A stretch of 64,000 nt of DNA from Candidatus Vesicomyosocius sp. SY067_SCS001 (GTDB lineage Bacteria; Pseudomonadota; Gammaproteobacteria; PS1; Pseudothioglobaceae): the NCBI RefSeq assembly GCF_014706615.1, contig NZ_CP054877.1:186001-250000 (forward strand), written 5' to 3'. A program made the position numbers and the translations under genes. The notes beneath the pieces were generated by a model, which saw only the letters and a list, made by a program, of their open reading frames with translations, made no database searches and was not told where the DNA came from. Positions 19,595 through 28,945 of the stretch are shown piece after piece. Position 1 is the first letter of the stretch. Each line of letters begins with the position of its first letter.

Positions 19595-21931
19595 ATGGAA
19601 ACAGAACTCACCAACGAACAAATTGATTTAAGTAAGGGTAATATTCCATTATTACCATTGAGAGATGTGGTGGTTTTTCCACATACTGTTATGCCGTTAT
19701 TTGTTGGTAGAGAAACCTCTGTTAATGCAATTACTCGGGCAATGGCTACGAATAAATATATTTTTTTAGTTACTCAGAAAGATGATCAAGTGGAAAACCC
19801 TACTGGTGATGACTTGCATCAAGTTGGAACATTAGCAACTATCTTGCAAATGTTAAAATTGCCAGATGGTACTATTAAGGTCTTGGTTGAAGGAGTTAGG
19901 CGCGCTAAAATTGAACAGATTGTACAAACTGATGGTTTTCTTGAAGTGAGTTTAAGTGAATTTAGTTTACAGTCTAATGATGATACTGAAATAAAAGCCA
20001 TGATGCGTTTAGCATTAGATAGTTTTGAGAGCTATATCAAGTTAAATAAAAGAGTGCCAGAAGAGGTGCTTAAAATGTTACAAGAAGTTAGTAATGTTGA
20101 ACGTTTTAGTGATGTGATTATTGCTAATTTAAATCTTAAAGTATCTGAAAAACAAGCTTTATTAAGTGATGATAAGGCTCAAGATAGGCTTGATAAGATT
20201 TTATCGGTGATTCAAGGTGAAATTGACATGCTGGGAACCGAAAAGAAAATTCAATCACGCGTACGCAAGCAGATGGAGTCTAACCAACGTGATTATTATT
20301 TAAATGAACAAATGAAATCCATTCAAAAAGAGCTAGGTCAGGCTGAAGATGAAAATGAAATTGAAGAGTTACAAGTTGGTATTAATAAGGCCAAGATGTC
20401 AAAGGAAGCTAAGGAAAAAGCACAAAATGAGTTAAAGAAACTTTCACGTATGTCATCACATTCGTCTGATGCATCTATTATTCGTACTTATATTGAGAAT
20501 TTGTGTGATGTTCCATGGAGGAAGAAAACCGTTATTAATAAAGATCTTAATAAAGCGCAAAAAATTCTTGATGATGATCATTATGGTTTGAATAAAGTTA
20601 AAGAGCGTATATTAGAACACCTTGCAGTGCAAACACGTGTTACTCATAACAAGGCAAATATTTTATGTTTGGTTGGTCCTCCAGGAGTGGGAAAAACATC
20701 TTTAGGTGAATCAATCGCTAGAGCGGTGAATCGTAAATACGTTCGCATGGCACTTGGCGGTGTTAGAGATGAAGCAGAAATTCGGGGTCATAGGCGTACC
20801 TATATTGGCGCCATGCCAGGTTCAATTGTACAAAAAATGCAGAAAGTGAAAGTTAAAAATCCACTTTTCTTATTAGATGAGATTGAAAAAATGGCAAGTG
20901 ATTATCGTGGAGACCCTTCTTCGGCTATGTTAGAAGTATTAGATCCAGAACAAAATCATACCTTTAATGATCATTATTTAGAAGTTGATTATGATTTATC
21001 TCAAGTAATGTTTGTTGCCACTGCTAACTCACTTGATTTACCACAACCCCTGTTAGATAGAATGGAAATTATTGAATTATCTGGCTATACTGAAGATGAA
21101 AAAGTTGAAATTGCTAAACGCCACTTAATTAAAAAAGCAATGAATGGTAATGGTGTTAAGGATAGTGAAATTAAATTTCAAGATGATGCTATTCTAGATA
21201 TAATTCGTTATTACACACGTGAAGCAGGTGTACGTGGTCTCAGTAGAACAATTAGTACTATTTGTCGAAAAGTGGTTAAAGAAGTAATTTTAAAGAAGTG
21301 TGAAACTAAGGCTTATATTAATGCTAAGAGTTTAGAAAAGTATCTAGGTGTGAGAAAGTTTCGTTTTGGGCTAGCTGAGCAAAATAATCAAATAGGAGAA
21401 GTAACAGGACTCGCTTGGACTTCAGTGGGTGGAGATCTGTTAACTATTGAAGCTACTGCCTATAAAGGCAAAGGTAAACTTAATTATACAGGTCAATTGG
21501 GTGATGTAATGCAAGAGTCAATTCAGGCAGCAAAATCTGTGGTTAGGAGCATGGTTAAAAAATTTGGCATTGATGAGAATTTTGATGAAAAATTGGATAT
21601 TCACATTCATGTTCCTGATGGTGCAACACCAAAAGATGGCCCTAGTGCAGGCGCGGCTATGACTACAGCATTAGTATCAGTACTCACAAGTAGAAAGGTT
21701 AAAGCCGATGTTGCCATGACAGGAGAGATTACTCTTAGAGGTGAAGTTACCCCAATTGGAGGGTTAAAGGAAAAAATGTTAGCTGCATTACGTGGTGGTA
21801 TTAAAACGGTTATTATTCCTGATGATAATGAACGAGAGTTGTCTGAAGTGCCTGATAAAATTAAAGGAAAACTTAAGGTTATTCAAGTGAAATGGATTGA
21901 TGAAGTGCTAGATATTGCTTTAGAAAAATAA
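19595..21931 (+). CDS. lon: ATP-dependent protease Lon
   Basis: Homohexameric AAA+ protease that degrades misfolded and regulatory proteins. 778 residues: N-terminal substrate domain (IPLLPLRDVVVFPHTVMPL at about 17-35), coiled-coil segment near 200-290, Walker A GPPGVGKT (361-368), Walker B FLLDEIEK and the proteolytic domain with Ser684 in DGPSAG and the catalytic lysine in GGLKEK about 40 residues later. ATG at 19595 matches the family N-terminus; the ribosome site is poor. Usual neighbour of clpPX. Confidence 0.98.
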   Translation: METELTNEQIDLSKGNIPLLPLRDVVVFPHTVMPLFVGRETSVNAITRAMATNKYIFLVTQKDDQVENPTGDDLHQVGTLATILQMLKLPDGTIKVLVEGVRRAKIEQIVQTDGFLEVSLSEFSLQSNDDTEIKAMMRLALDSFESYIKLNKRVPEEVLKMLQEVSNVERFSDVIIANLNLKVSEKQALLSDDKAQDRLDKILSVIQGEIDMLGTEKKIQSRVRKQMESNQRDYYLNEQMKSIQKELGQAEDENEIEELQVGINKAKMSKEAKEKAQNELKKLSRMSSHSSDASIIRTYIENLCDVPWRKKTVINKDLNKAQKILDDDHYGLNKVKERILEHLAVQTRVTHNKANILCLVGPPGVGKTSLGESIARAVNRKYVRMALGGVRDEAEIRGHRRTYIGAMPGSIVQKMQKVKVKNPLFLLDEIEKMASDYRGDPSSAMLEVLDPEQNHTFNDHYLEVDYDLSQVMFVATANSLDLPQPLLDRMEIIELSGYTEDEKVEIAKRHLIKKAMNGNGVKDSEIKFQDDAILDIIRYYTREAGVRGLSRTISTICRKVVKEVILKKCETKAYINAKSLEKYLGVRKFRFGLAEQNNQIGEVTGLAWTSVGGDLLTIEATAYKGKGKLNYTGQLGDVMQESIQAAKSVVRSMVKKFGIDENFDEKLDIHIHVPDGATPKDGPSAGAAMTTALVSVLTSRKVKADVAMTGEITLRGEVTPIGGLKEKMLAALRGGIKTVIIPDDNERELSEVPDKIKGKLKVIQVKWIDEVLDIALEK

Positions 21932-21937
21932 AATTAC

Positions 21938-22351
21938 TTAGGGCCTAATGTAAGAATAGTCTTGTTGTTGTAAGTCTCCAATACGAACTACACCAGAAGT
22001 TACAATATTAACCCCTTCTACTAGTGTTGGAAATTTACCTTTTTTGCGTTTAATAGCTTTCATAGTGTTGCGACAAGCACTAAAGGTAATGTTATTCATT
22101 ATCATGGATTCAACACGATCAGAATTTTTATTGCTTTGAGTTAATATGCTTAAACCGGGACCGTAAGCTACAATTTCAACATCAACATTATCAATACCAT
22201 AGTATTTTTGTAAGTTGATAGCATTATTTAGAACAATTTTTTGTGTTCTAATATCATCTGTGCTGATTTGAATCACATATTTTTGATTTATTGCTTGAGC
22301 GTTTAGTGTTAATAGTATAAGTGTTGTAATACTAAATAATATTTTTTTCAT
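21938..22351 (-). CDS. Exported DsrE-family protein
   Basis: Small periplasmic protein of the DsrE/DsrF superfamily. Signal peptide MKKILFSITTLILLTLNAQA (137-residue product from the ATG at 22351; nine codons upstream are open but not signal-like). The body has YVIQISTDDIRTQKIVLNNA, the conserved VEIVAYGPGL, a single cysteine in FSACRNTM, and the ending YSYIRP typical of this secreted subfamily. Cytoplasmic DsrE proteins carry sulfane sulfur; the exported group is common in sulfur oxidisers but its role is not established. It converges on lon, 6 bases apart. Confidence 0.8.
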   Translation of the reverse strand: MKKILFSITTLILLTLNAQAINQKYVIQISTDDIRTQKIVLNNAINLQKYYGIDNVDVEIVAYGPGLSILTQSNKNSDRVESMIMNNITFSACRNTMKAIKRKKGKFPTLVEGVNIVTSGVVRIGDLQQQDYSYIRP

Positions 22352-23060
22352 CTTTTTTTCGTTATAATTAAAAAGCATTTCTTTTTGTATAAAAACATCA
22401 ATTATCTTACGCTATTTTTATGATTTTAGAGTAATAATAGTCAGTAAAATTATTTACTGACTATCAATATTTTAATCTAGTTCTATTTGTGATTTATTTA
22501 ATATTAGCTACTTAAAGCTATTGTTAACATGGTAATACAGAAGTATTTATTTAAGATGCTATGTATTTATGTATTTTGATTCTTGTGAGTTGTTCTAAAT
22601 ACAATGATTTAGTATCATATTGATTGTCGTACTGTAAAGTATGAAATTAAGTTATAGTTCTTTGAACTAAGTTGAGATATGTGTGGATGTAATAAGTTTA
22701 TTTAAGTAGATTTTTCTAGGTTAAATATTTTATTTATCATTAAAGTTTATAGTGCTATAGTGGGTTTTTAGATAAAATACTTTTTTATTGTCATTGATAA
22801 CTGTTCAAATTAAGAGAATAATGTATTGTGGATAGTCATGGGTGTTTGTGTGTTATTTTTTTTTAAATTTGCTTTAAAGTTGTTAGAATAATCTTGTTGA
22901 ATTAATTAGACTTTGCTATTTGTTGGCGTGAGTTTTCTAGTTATTATTATCAATAGCGCTGGTCTAGGTTAAATATAATGATTAATTAGATAATGTAATT
23001 TTATTAATCTTACCTTTTAGGTAAAATACCTAATATTATAGTTTTTAATAAGGTATTGAG
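22352..23060. other. Gene-free divergent spacer upstream of pepA
   Basis: About 710 AT-rich bases with no intact gene. A perfect 12-bp hairpin with a 4-base loop lies at 22437-22464, away from either neighbour's 3' end, so it looks like the orphan terminator of a lost gene. Just before pepA, 23018-23032 is a 6-bp inverted repeat (TAGGTA-AAA-TACCTA) that could be an operator. Confidence 0.55.
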
Positions 23061-24497
23061 ATGAAGTTTACATTGATTAATGAAAAAATTCAACATTTTA
23101 AGGGCGATGCTGTGGTCGTATTTTCTAAATCTAATAGGGTTTTTAATGATGATAATATTCAACAATTAATTAAACTTAATCATTTTGATTCTAAACCCGG
23201 GAAAGTGTTATTATTAAATTTGGTTTCTGGTTTTAAATCCAAACAAATTATTGTTTCCGGAATTGGTGATGCACCTATAAGCGCTAAAAACTATGTTAAA
23301 GCGTTGAATGCTGTGATTGTTATACTTGTTGAAATTAAAGCTAAAAACTTAATGGTTCAACATATTGGAATTAAAGGTTTTAATGAACTTTGGGTGCATG
23401 AAACAACTGCTAAGGTAATGTATAATGCAACTTATAAAGTACAAAAAGTAGGTAGTCATAAAAAGCAAAATAGTGGTATTGAGTGTATTACTATTCAATC
23501 AACTATGGATAGTGCATATGGCTTAATTAAAGGCCAAGCAATTGCTGATGGTATGTCTTTAACGCGGCATTTGGGGGATTTACCATCTAATATATGTACA
23601 CCTAGCTATTTGGCAGATACCGCTATGTCTTTAGCTCAAGAATTTAATCTTGAGTGTGAAGTCCTGGAAAAAGTGGACATGGAGAAACTTGGTATGGGTT
23701 CGTTATTGGCAGTTTCTAAAGGCTCGAGCGAGCCACCCAAACTTATTAGTTTGAGTTATCAAGGCAATGGAAAGGAAAAACCGATTGTACTTGTAGGTAA
23801 AGGTGTTACATTTGATAGTGGTGGTATTTCATTGAAGCCTGGTACGGGTATGGATGAGATGAAATATGATATGTGTGGCGCAGCTTCTGTATTAGGTGTA
23901 ATGCGTGTTATTGCACAAATTAAGCCAAATATTAATTTAGTTGTTGTGTTGCCAACAGTTGAGAATATGCCAGCACATAATGCCTATAAACCTGGTGATG
24001 TTGTTAAATCTATGTCGGGTAAAACGATTGAAATTTTAAATACAGATGCAGAAGGGCGTTTGATTTTGTGTGATGCACTTACTTATGTTAATAGGTTTAA
24101 TCCAGAAGTGGTTATTGATGTTGCTACACTTACAGGTGCAGTAGTTATTGCACTAGGTAAGCATAATTCAGGACTTATGAGTAATGATAAAGATTTGGCT
24201 AATGATATCATTAGTGCTTCTAAGGCTTCACTTGATGGTGTATGGCAATTACCTATTGAAGATGAGTATGATGAATTGCTGCAATCAAACTTTGCCGATA
24301 TGGCAAATATTGGAGGGAATGAAGCTGGTTCTATTACTGCTGGGTGTTTTTTGTCTAGATTTACTCAAAATTATCGTTGGGCACACTTAGATATTGCAGG
24401 TACAGCCTGGGTAAGTGGTGATAAAAAAGGCGCTACAGGTCGTCCAGTATCTTTATTAACACAATTTATTATGGATCAAGTTCAAAAGAGATTGTGA
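23061..24497 (+). CDS. pepA: Leucyl aminopeptidase (cytosol aminopeptidase, M17)
   Basis: Two-metal aminopeptidase cleaving N-terminal leucine and other residues; in E. coli also a DNA-binding protein in recombination. 478 residues. The metal-binding core is intact: VGKGVTFDSGGISLKP, MKYDMCGAASVLG and the M17 signature NTDAEGRL. The C-terminal half is well conserved (GTAWVSGDKKGATGRPV). AAGGT ribosome site before the ATG. Stands alone between two long spacers. Confidence 0.96.
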   Translation: MKFTLINEKIQHFKGDAVVVFSKSNRVFNDDNIQQLIKLNHFDSKPGKVLLLNLVSGFKSKQIIVSGIGDAPISAKNYVKALNAVIVILVEIKAKNLMVQHIGIKGFNELWVHETTAKVMYNATYKVQKVGSHKKQNSGIECITIQSTMDSAYGLIKGQAIADGMSLTRHLGDLPSNICTPSYLADTAMSLAQEFNLECEVLEKVDMEKLGMGSLLAVSKGSSEPPKLISLSYQGNGKEKPIVLVGKGVTFDSGGISLKPGTGMDEMKYDMCGAASVLGVMRVIAQIKPNINLVVVLPTVENMPAHNAYKPGDVVKSMSGKTIEILNTDAEGRLILCDALTYVNRFNPEVVIDVATLTGAVVIALGKHNSGLMSNDKDLANDIISASKASLDGVWQLPIEDEYDELLQSNFADMANIGGNEAGSITAGCFLSRFTQNYRWAHLDIAGTAWVSGDKKGATGRPVSLLTQFIMDQVQKRL

Positions 24498-24957
24498 TGT
24501 TAGATATATAAAAATATAACTGTTGTTTAAGTGACTAATGATCTATCTTGATGGAAGGAGTTAGATTACATGGGTTTATTAATACCAGTAAAAAGATATT
24601 AAGAGTATGATGAGGTTAGGTAATTATGAGTAGTGAAAACCTAGATCAAAACATTGTTTAAAGAATAATTCACCATAAACTTGAATAACTTCTTGTACTT
24701 AGTTTTGATGAGTCGACTAAATAATCTGTATATATAGATTATTTAGTGAATGCTTAATAAGTTCGCTTTTGCGTGATTAGTAAAGTTTGGATCTGGGAGA
24801 TAAAATCCTGCTGTATTAATAAAATCTTTCAATGAAATAATTAGCTGTAAAATTTTTGCGTATATGTTGTTTATTAATACAAGTGATACTAGAGTATAGT
24901 TTATATCAAATAGATTATATTCAAAAACCCGTATAAATAAGGTTTTTGAATATTTTT
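24498..24957. other. Gene-free spacer after pepA
   Basis: 460 bases with stops in all frames. It holds an inverted repeat at 24716-24747 (12-bp arms, 8-base loop, all but two pairs A/T per arm) and the terminator-like hairpin at 24918-24960 described separately. No gene or RNA recognised. Confidence 0.55.
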
Positions 24958-24960
24958 TTA
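24918..24960 (+). terminator. Hairpin terminator between pepA and the DUF302 gene
   Basis: Thirteen-bp perfect stem (24918-24930 with 24942-24954), loop of 11, followed by a T-run that reaches into the stop codon of the opposite-strand gene. Best suited to plus-strand transcripts coming from pepA 420 bases upstream; it may also help end the minus-strand operon. Confidence 0.6.
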
Positions 24961-25578
24961 AAAGTCACCTTTTGCGCCATTATTCTGAATTACAGTCATT
25001 GCTCTTTGAATAACTAAAGCCTTTTCAAGTAAGTAATTAGGCAATGGTGAACCACCATAAATCATAGCATTCATGTTTAACATGTATAGCCATCTTTGTC
25101 CAGATTTATCTTCAATAAGTGCTAGTCTACAAGGTAAGTATGCTGAAAATGCATCTGAATAATCAACCATTGTCATTGCTGTTCGTGGTGAACAATATTG
25201 ATAAATTTTTAAGAATCTTTGCTTGTCGCTAGTTTGTAATTCAACCATTTCTGATAAGGGTAACATACCTACAGAACGAATACCTTTAGCAGTTGCAATA
25301 CTTTCCATTGCCTCTTCAACATCTTCATTTGAAACATCGTCAGCTACTTTTACGCGCACAACAGAAGCCATAGCAATATCACCTGTATCAAGCAGAGTGT
25401 TGATCATTGGCATGTACACCTTAGACATAGACTTTGGGTGTAGTTTTGGTGAAATTATTTCACCAATTACTTTTCCAATTATACCATCGTATTTGATTTG
25501 TAGTGATACAGTATAATAAATTGTAATAGCGCCAATAATAATTAATAACCATTTGATTAGATTGATAATTCCACTCAT
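24958..25578 (-). CDS. Membrane-anchored DUF302 protein
   Basis: One N-terminal transmembrane segment (about residues 5-28, LIKWLLIIIGAITIYYTVSL) followed by a DUF302 domain; the diagnostic C-terminal part runs DAFSAYLPCRLALIEDKSG, WLYMLNMNAMIYGG and NGAKGDF. 206 residues. DUF302 proteins are widespread in sulfur oxidisers and have no firmly assigned biochemical role; the Cys in YLPCR and in YQYCSPR could be functional. It is the last gene of the minus-strand cluster, 102 bases after the CBS gene, so membership of the same transcript is likely but not certain. Confidence 0.75.
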   Translation of the reverse strand: MSGIINLIKWLLIIIGAITIYYTVSLQIKYDGIIGKVIGEIISPKLHPKSMSKVYMPMINTLLDTGDIAMASVVRVKVADDVSNEDVEEAMESIATAKGIRSVGMLPLSEMVELQTSDKQRFLKIYQYCSPRTAMTMVDYSDAFSAYLPCRLALIEDKSGQRWLYMLNMNAMIYGGSPLPNYLLEKALVIQRAMTVIQNNGAKGDF

Positions 25579-25680
25579 TTATTTTTCCTGTTATGCAATA
25601 TATAAAATATTTCTGCATTCTAGCAGGTTAAAAAAAAATAGTTAATCTATCACTATATCCTAATTTTCTAATATTTTTTG

Positions 25681-26085
25681 TTATACAATCCTTAAACTAT
25701 TAAAGACAATGCTAGTTAAGCTAACCATGCCAACAATCTTACCATTATCTAAAACTGGGCAACGAGACAGATTAAATTTTGTTAATAGTTTTGCACAATA
25801 ACAAATATTCATATTAGGATGGACTGAAATAGCTGGTTTGTTCATAATTTCATATACATTAACTCGATCAAGTGCTCGGTCTTTGGCAATGACTTTGGAG
25901 GCAATGTCAGAAATTAGCACTACCCCGTATTCATCATATACATGAGATTTGTCAACTAAAAGCATTTTTGTTTTCTTATGTTGCATATCATTAAGTGCAT
26001 TTTGCACTGTGCATTTTGAATTAACAATATCAACCTGTTTCCACATGACATCTTTTACTAGGGTTGTTGTTGTATTATTAGTCAT
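25681..26085 (-). CDS. CBS-domain pair protein
   Basis: 134 residues made almost wholly of two CBS repeats: the first around residues 10-70 (VKDVMWKQVDIVNSKCTVQ…YGVVLISDIAS), the second around 75-134 (VYEIMNKPAISVHPNMNI…ILDNGKIVGMVSLTSI). Such stand-alone pairs bind adenine nucleotides or SAM and regulate channels and transporters. The ATG overlaps the stop of the PII-like gene by one base, so the two regulators are translated together. No enzymatic domain is attached. Confidence 0.85.
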   Translation of the reverse strand: MTNNTTTTLVKDVMWKQVDIVNSKCTVQNALNDMQHKKTKMLLVDKSHVYDEYGVVLISDIASKVIAKDRALDRVNVYEIMNKPAISVHPNMNICYCAKLLTKFNLSRCPVLDNGKIVGMVSLTSIVFNSLRIV

Positions 26086-26435
26086 TATATTTTTTCCTTT
26101 ATAGTGTGTTCTAGTGCATTAATTTGATGCATAACGCCAACAGCATCCTCTACATCAACTTGGAAAGCAATTCCTTCTTTTGGGTTGGATTCAAAATTAC
26201 CTGTATCAGCAATTGTTTCTAATATATCCCTAGAAAGATGTTGTTCTACTAGTAACAACAAAACATCTCTAGGAGTTTCAATATTGAGTCCTAAAAATGT
26301 TTTGTTGTGTTTGAGACCTTCTCCTCGAGCTTGAGAAATAATAGTCGATCCTGTAGCACCTTTTGTTCTAGCGGCCTCAAGTATATTATCAGTTCTATCA
26401 GAATCAACAAAAGCAATAATTAATTTAAAGTGCAT
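26085..26435 (-). CDS. PII-like signalling protein
   Basis: 116 residues with the beta-alpha-beta layout of the PII superfamily: FKLIIAFVDSDRTDNILEAARTKGATGSTI (1-32) and a second half ending FQVDVEDAVGV. The classical PII T-loop with the uridylylated tyrosine is absent, and the nucleotide-binding glycine patch is altered, so this is a PII-like protein rather than GlnB/GlnK. It sits between the DUF1538 genes and the CBS gene, which suggests that it senses a cytoplasmic ligand and controls the membrane proteins, as PII-like proteins do for other transporters. Ligand unknown. Confidence 0.78.
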   Translation of the reverse strand: MHFKLIIAFVDSDRTDNILEAARTKGATGSTIISQARGEGLKHNKTFLGLNIETPRDVLLLLVEQHLSRDILETIADTGNFESNPKEGIAFQVDVEDAVGVMHQINALEHTIKEKI

Positions 26436-26443
26436 AGTGTCTC

Positions 26444-27184
26444 CTATTTTTTATTTTGTTCTAAAAATTTCATAATTTGTACATAAGTCATCACACTCAT
26501 AATAGGAAATAATGAGGCAAAAGCTATTAAACCAAAACCATCAACAAGTGTAGAACGTCCATCGATTGTACCCGCAAGTCCAAGTCCAAGAGCTGCAACT
26601 AATGGTACGGTTACGGTAGATGTTGTTACACCGCCAGAATCATAGGCAAGTGCAATAATATTTTTAGGTGCAAAGTAGGTTTGTATAAGTACGATAACAT
26701 AGCCAGAAATAATAAAGTAATATAATGGTAATCCAGTTATAATACGAAAGCTTCCGATAGTAATACCGACAGCCACACCAATAGCAACTACAATTCTTAG
26801 AGGCCATACCTTGATAAAACCGCCAGATACTTGATTGGCTTTAATGGCAATTGCTAGTAAAGCTGGTTCAGCAATGGTTGTGGCAAAGCCAATGCTGGCT
26901 GCAAAAATATAAATCCAGTAATAATCTTTCCAGCTAAGTGTGTCATTACCGATAAAATCACTTGATGTTAGTTGCTGTGCCATTAGCTTTCCTAAAGGAA
27001 ATAGTGCTTTTTCTAATCCAACAATAAATAAAGTGAGCCCTATCCAAACTAAAATAAATCCTGCAATAATTTTCTTTAAATATGGTATCTTTTGTTTAAG
27101 GATAATTATCTGAAAACCAAGTAATACCACTGCAATAGGCATAATATCCCAGAACATATTTATAAAATTATCTATTAAATTCAT
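26444..27184 (-). CDS. DUF1538 membrane protein, second copy
   Basis: 246 residues with six to seven predicted transmembrane segments. Two conserved blocks are shared with the preceding gene: [12 protein letters not shown] (mid-protein) and [17 protein letters not shown] (about two thirds along), followed by [21 protein letters not shown]. The family is annotated only as DUF1538; the motif-rich membrane halves and internal pairing resemble a transporter. Its start overlaps the previous gene's stop by 4 bases (ATGA). In other bacteria DUF1538 also occurs as one long protein with two such halves. Confidence 0.8.
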   Translation of the reverse strand: MNLIDNFINMFWDIMPIAVVLLGFQIIILKQKIPYLKKIIAGFILVWIGLTLFIVGLEKALFPLGKLMAQQLTSSDFIGNDTLSWKDYYWIYIFAASIGFATTIAEPALLAIAIKANQVSGGFIKVWPLRIVVAIGVAVGITIGSFRIITGLPLYYFIISGYVIVLIQTYFAPKNIIALAYDSGGVTTSTVTVPLVAALGLGLAGTIDGRSTLVDGFGLIAFASLFPIMSVMTYVQIMKFLEQNKK

Positions 27185-27912
27185 TGTAATATACCAAATA
27201 ACATTACTGCAATAATAGGTAGAAGTGAGGCAATGGCAATCATTCCAAAACCATCTGTTAAAGGATTTCTGCCACTAATTGAACTAGCAAGGCCTACACC
27301 AAGTGCAGTGAGTAATGGTACAGTAATGGTACTTGTAGTTACACCGCCTGAATCATAAGCTAAGCCTATGATAAAATCTGGCGCAAAGAAAGTAGTAGCA
27401 ATTACTAGAAGATAGCCGCTAATAATTAAATATTGTATTGGCCAACCTTTTAAAATTCTTAGTACACCAATTACTACAGCTAAACCTACAGAAATAGCTA
27501 CAGTAAAACGTAAGGTTTTTGCATAATTATTAATTTCTGTTTGTGTATTGACAATACCACCCAGTTTTGCAATTTTAGCTGCTTCATTAGTAATTGCTAT
27601 GAGAGCGGGTTCGGCTACTGTAGTACCAAATCCTAAGGCAAATGAAAATAAGAGTAGCCAAAAAATTGAACCTTTTTTAACAAAACCATAGGCTAATGCT
27701 TCACCAATAGGAAATAATCCTAGTTTGAGCCCGTATACAAATAAAGTCAAACCTAATAAAACAAATCCTGTCCCCATGATAATATCCATCAAGTTTGGTA
27801 TGCTTTGTTGAAGTACAATAATTTGGAAAAAACTAACTACGCCTATTATAGGAGCTAAATCTTTAGAACTATCAATTAGATTGTTAATAAACTGTTTAAT
27901 AGTTTTTTTCAT
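27181..27912 (-). CDS. DUF1538 membrane protein, first copy
   Basis: 243 residues, paralogue of the next gene: [11 protein letters not shown] and [22 protein letters not shown] align block for block, with [23 protein letters not shown] after them. Six to seven hydrophobic segments, a short basic N-terminus (MKKTIKQF) and no signal peptide. The pair probably forms a heterodimeric or pseudo-symmetric membrane complex. It is the first gene of the minus-strand cluster and is divergent from pabC. Confidence 0.8.
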   Translation of the reverse strand: MKKTIKQFINNLIDSSKDLAPIIGVVSFFQIIVLQQSIPNLMDIIMGTGFVLLGLTLFVYGLKLGLFPIGEALAYGFVKKGSIFWLLLFSFALGFGTTVAEPALIAITNEAAKIAKLGGIVNTQTEINNYAKTLRFTVAISVGLAVVIGVLRILKGWPIQYLIISGYLLVIATTFFAPDFIIGLAYDSGGVTTSTITVPLLTALGVGLASSISGRNPLTDGFGMIAIASLLPIIAVMLFGILQ

Positions 27913-27960
27913 AAAGACTTTAAGATTTGTGTTATTTTTTTTGATTAAAATATTGATCTA

Positions 27961-27988
27961 ATAATAAAAATTTATCTTCAGGTAACAA
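27961..27988 (-). promoter_or_regulatory. Possible promoter of the DUF1538 cluster
   Basis: On the minus strand TTGTTA (27983-27988), 16-base spacer, TATTAT (27961-27966), about 48 bases before the first DUF1538 start. It lies in the 103-base divergent region shared with pabC. Confidence 0.35.
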
Positions 27989-28015
27989 TATTATTTAGAA
28001 TTATAATACCATTTC

Positions 28016-28945
28016 ATGGTTACTATTTTATTAATTAACGGGAAAAAACAAACTAAACTTAGTATATTTAATCGTTTAGTGCAATTTGGCGATGGTTTGT
28101 TTGAAACTTGTTTAATTGAAGATTCTAGATTGTTATTTTGGTCTAAGCACTTTTTAAGACTAGAAAAAGGTTGTGATAAGTTAAGAATTCATAAAGTAAA
28201 TGAGGATATTTGGCTTAAAGAAGTTGCTAAAGCATTTGCTCTTTCTAGATTAAACCAAGCAGTGGTTAAAATTATTCTTTCTCGCGGTGAAAGTATAAGA
28301 GGTTATGGTTATGAGAAAAACATTAAGTCAACCCGTATTATAATTATTTATCCTATGCTTGACTTACCTTGGAAATATGAGTTAGGTGTGTGTTCTAGCG
28401 GTTATTTTGGTAATCAATTGTTATCTGAAATTAAACATTGTAATCGTTTAGAACAAATTTTTGCAAGGTCAGAATTACAAAAGCAAGAGTGTATTATGTT
28501 AGATGAAAATGCTTTAGTTATTTCAGTTACTCAGGGTAATATTTTTGCTATTCGTAATCAAGTAATTCTTACTCCTAGTTTGATTAATTGTGGTATTGAG
28601 GGTACTAGAAGGTCTGTAGTTTTTGATTTAGCAAAAGAATTAGAATTGCAATTTAAGATTTGTTCTTTATCATTACTTGAGTTGCTTGAAACAGATGAAG
28701 TATTTATTACCAATAGTGTAATTGGTATTAAACCTGTGTCTAAAATTAATCATAAATTATTTAATAATCATCAAATTACGGATCAATTAATTAGTGCTTT
28801 TGTATGCTCCAAGAATAATCATTCATTGTCAGTTCTACTTAAATCAAAACCATCTTATTTTAAGTTTATCTTTATATTGATTGATATTTTTTTTACTATT
28901 CTGGATGTATTTGGAAAATGGTATCAAAATATCTCAAGACGTTAG
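28016..28945 (+). CDS. pabC: Aminodeoxychorismate lyase with hydrophobic C-terminal tail
   Basis: PLP enzyme that releases pyruvate from 4-amino-4-deoxychorismate to give p-aminobenzoate for folate. Fold-IV features: QFGDGLFET (23-31) and the PLP lysine Lys140 in EIKHCNRLEQ, the same position as in E. coli; ITNSVIGIKPV near residue 240. 309 residues against 269 in E. coli; the extra ~45 C-terminal residues include a membrane-like stretch (YFKFIFILIDIFFTILDVF). In E. coli pabC is followed by mltG, whose product starts with a membrane anchor; mltG is missing here, so the tail may be read-through into its remains. Confidence 0.88.
   Translation: MVTILLINGKKQTKLSIFNRLVQFGDGLFETCLIEDSRLLFWSKHFLRLEKGCDKLRIHKVNEDIWLKEVAKAFALSRLNQAVVKIILSRGESIRGYGYEKNIKSTRIIIIYPMLDLPWKYELGVCSSGYFGNQLLSEIKHCNRLEQIFARSELQKQECIMLDENALVISVTQGNIFAIRNQVILTPSLINCGIEGTRRSVVFDLAKELELQFKICSLSLLELLETDEVFITNSVIGIKPVSKINHKLFNNHQITDQLISAFVCSKNNHSLSVLLKSKPSYFKFIFILIDIFFTILDVFGKWYQNISRR

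Noticed and set aside
19392-19631. 79-codon frame before lon (MSLSFITNRKN…)
   Set aside because: TTG start, no ribosome site, overlaps the lon start by 37 bases and matches nothing I recognise. Possibly a relic, so mentioned in the spacer entry but not called as a gene.
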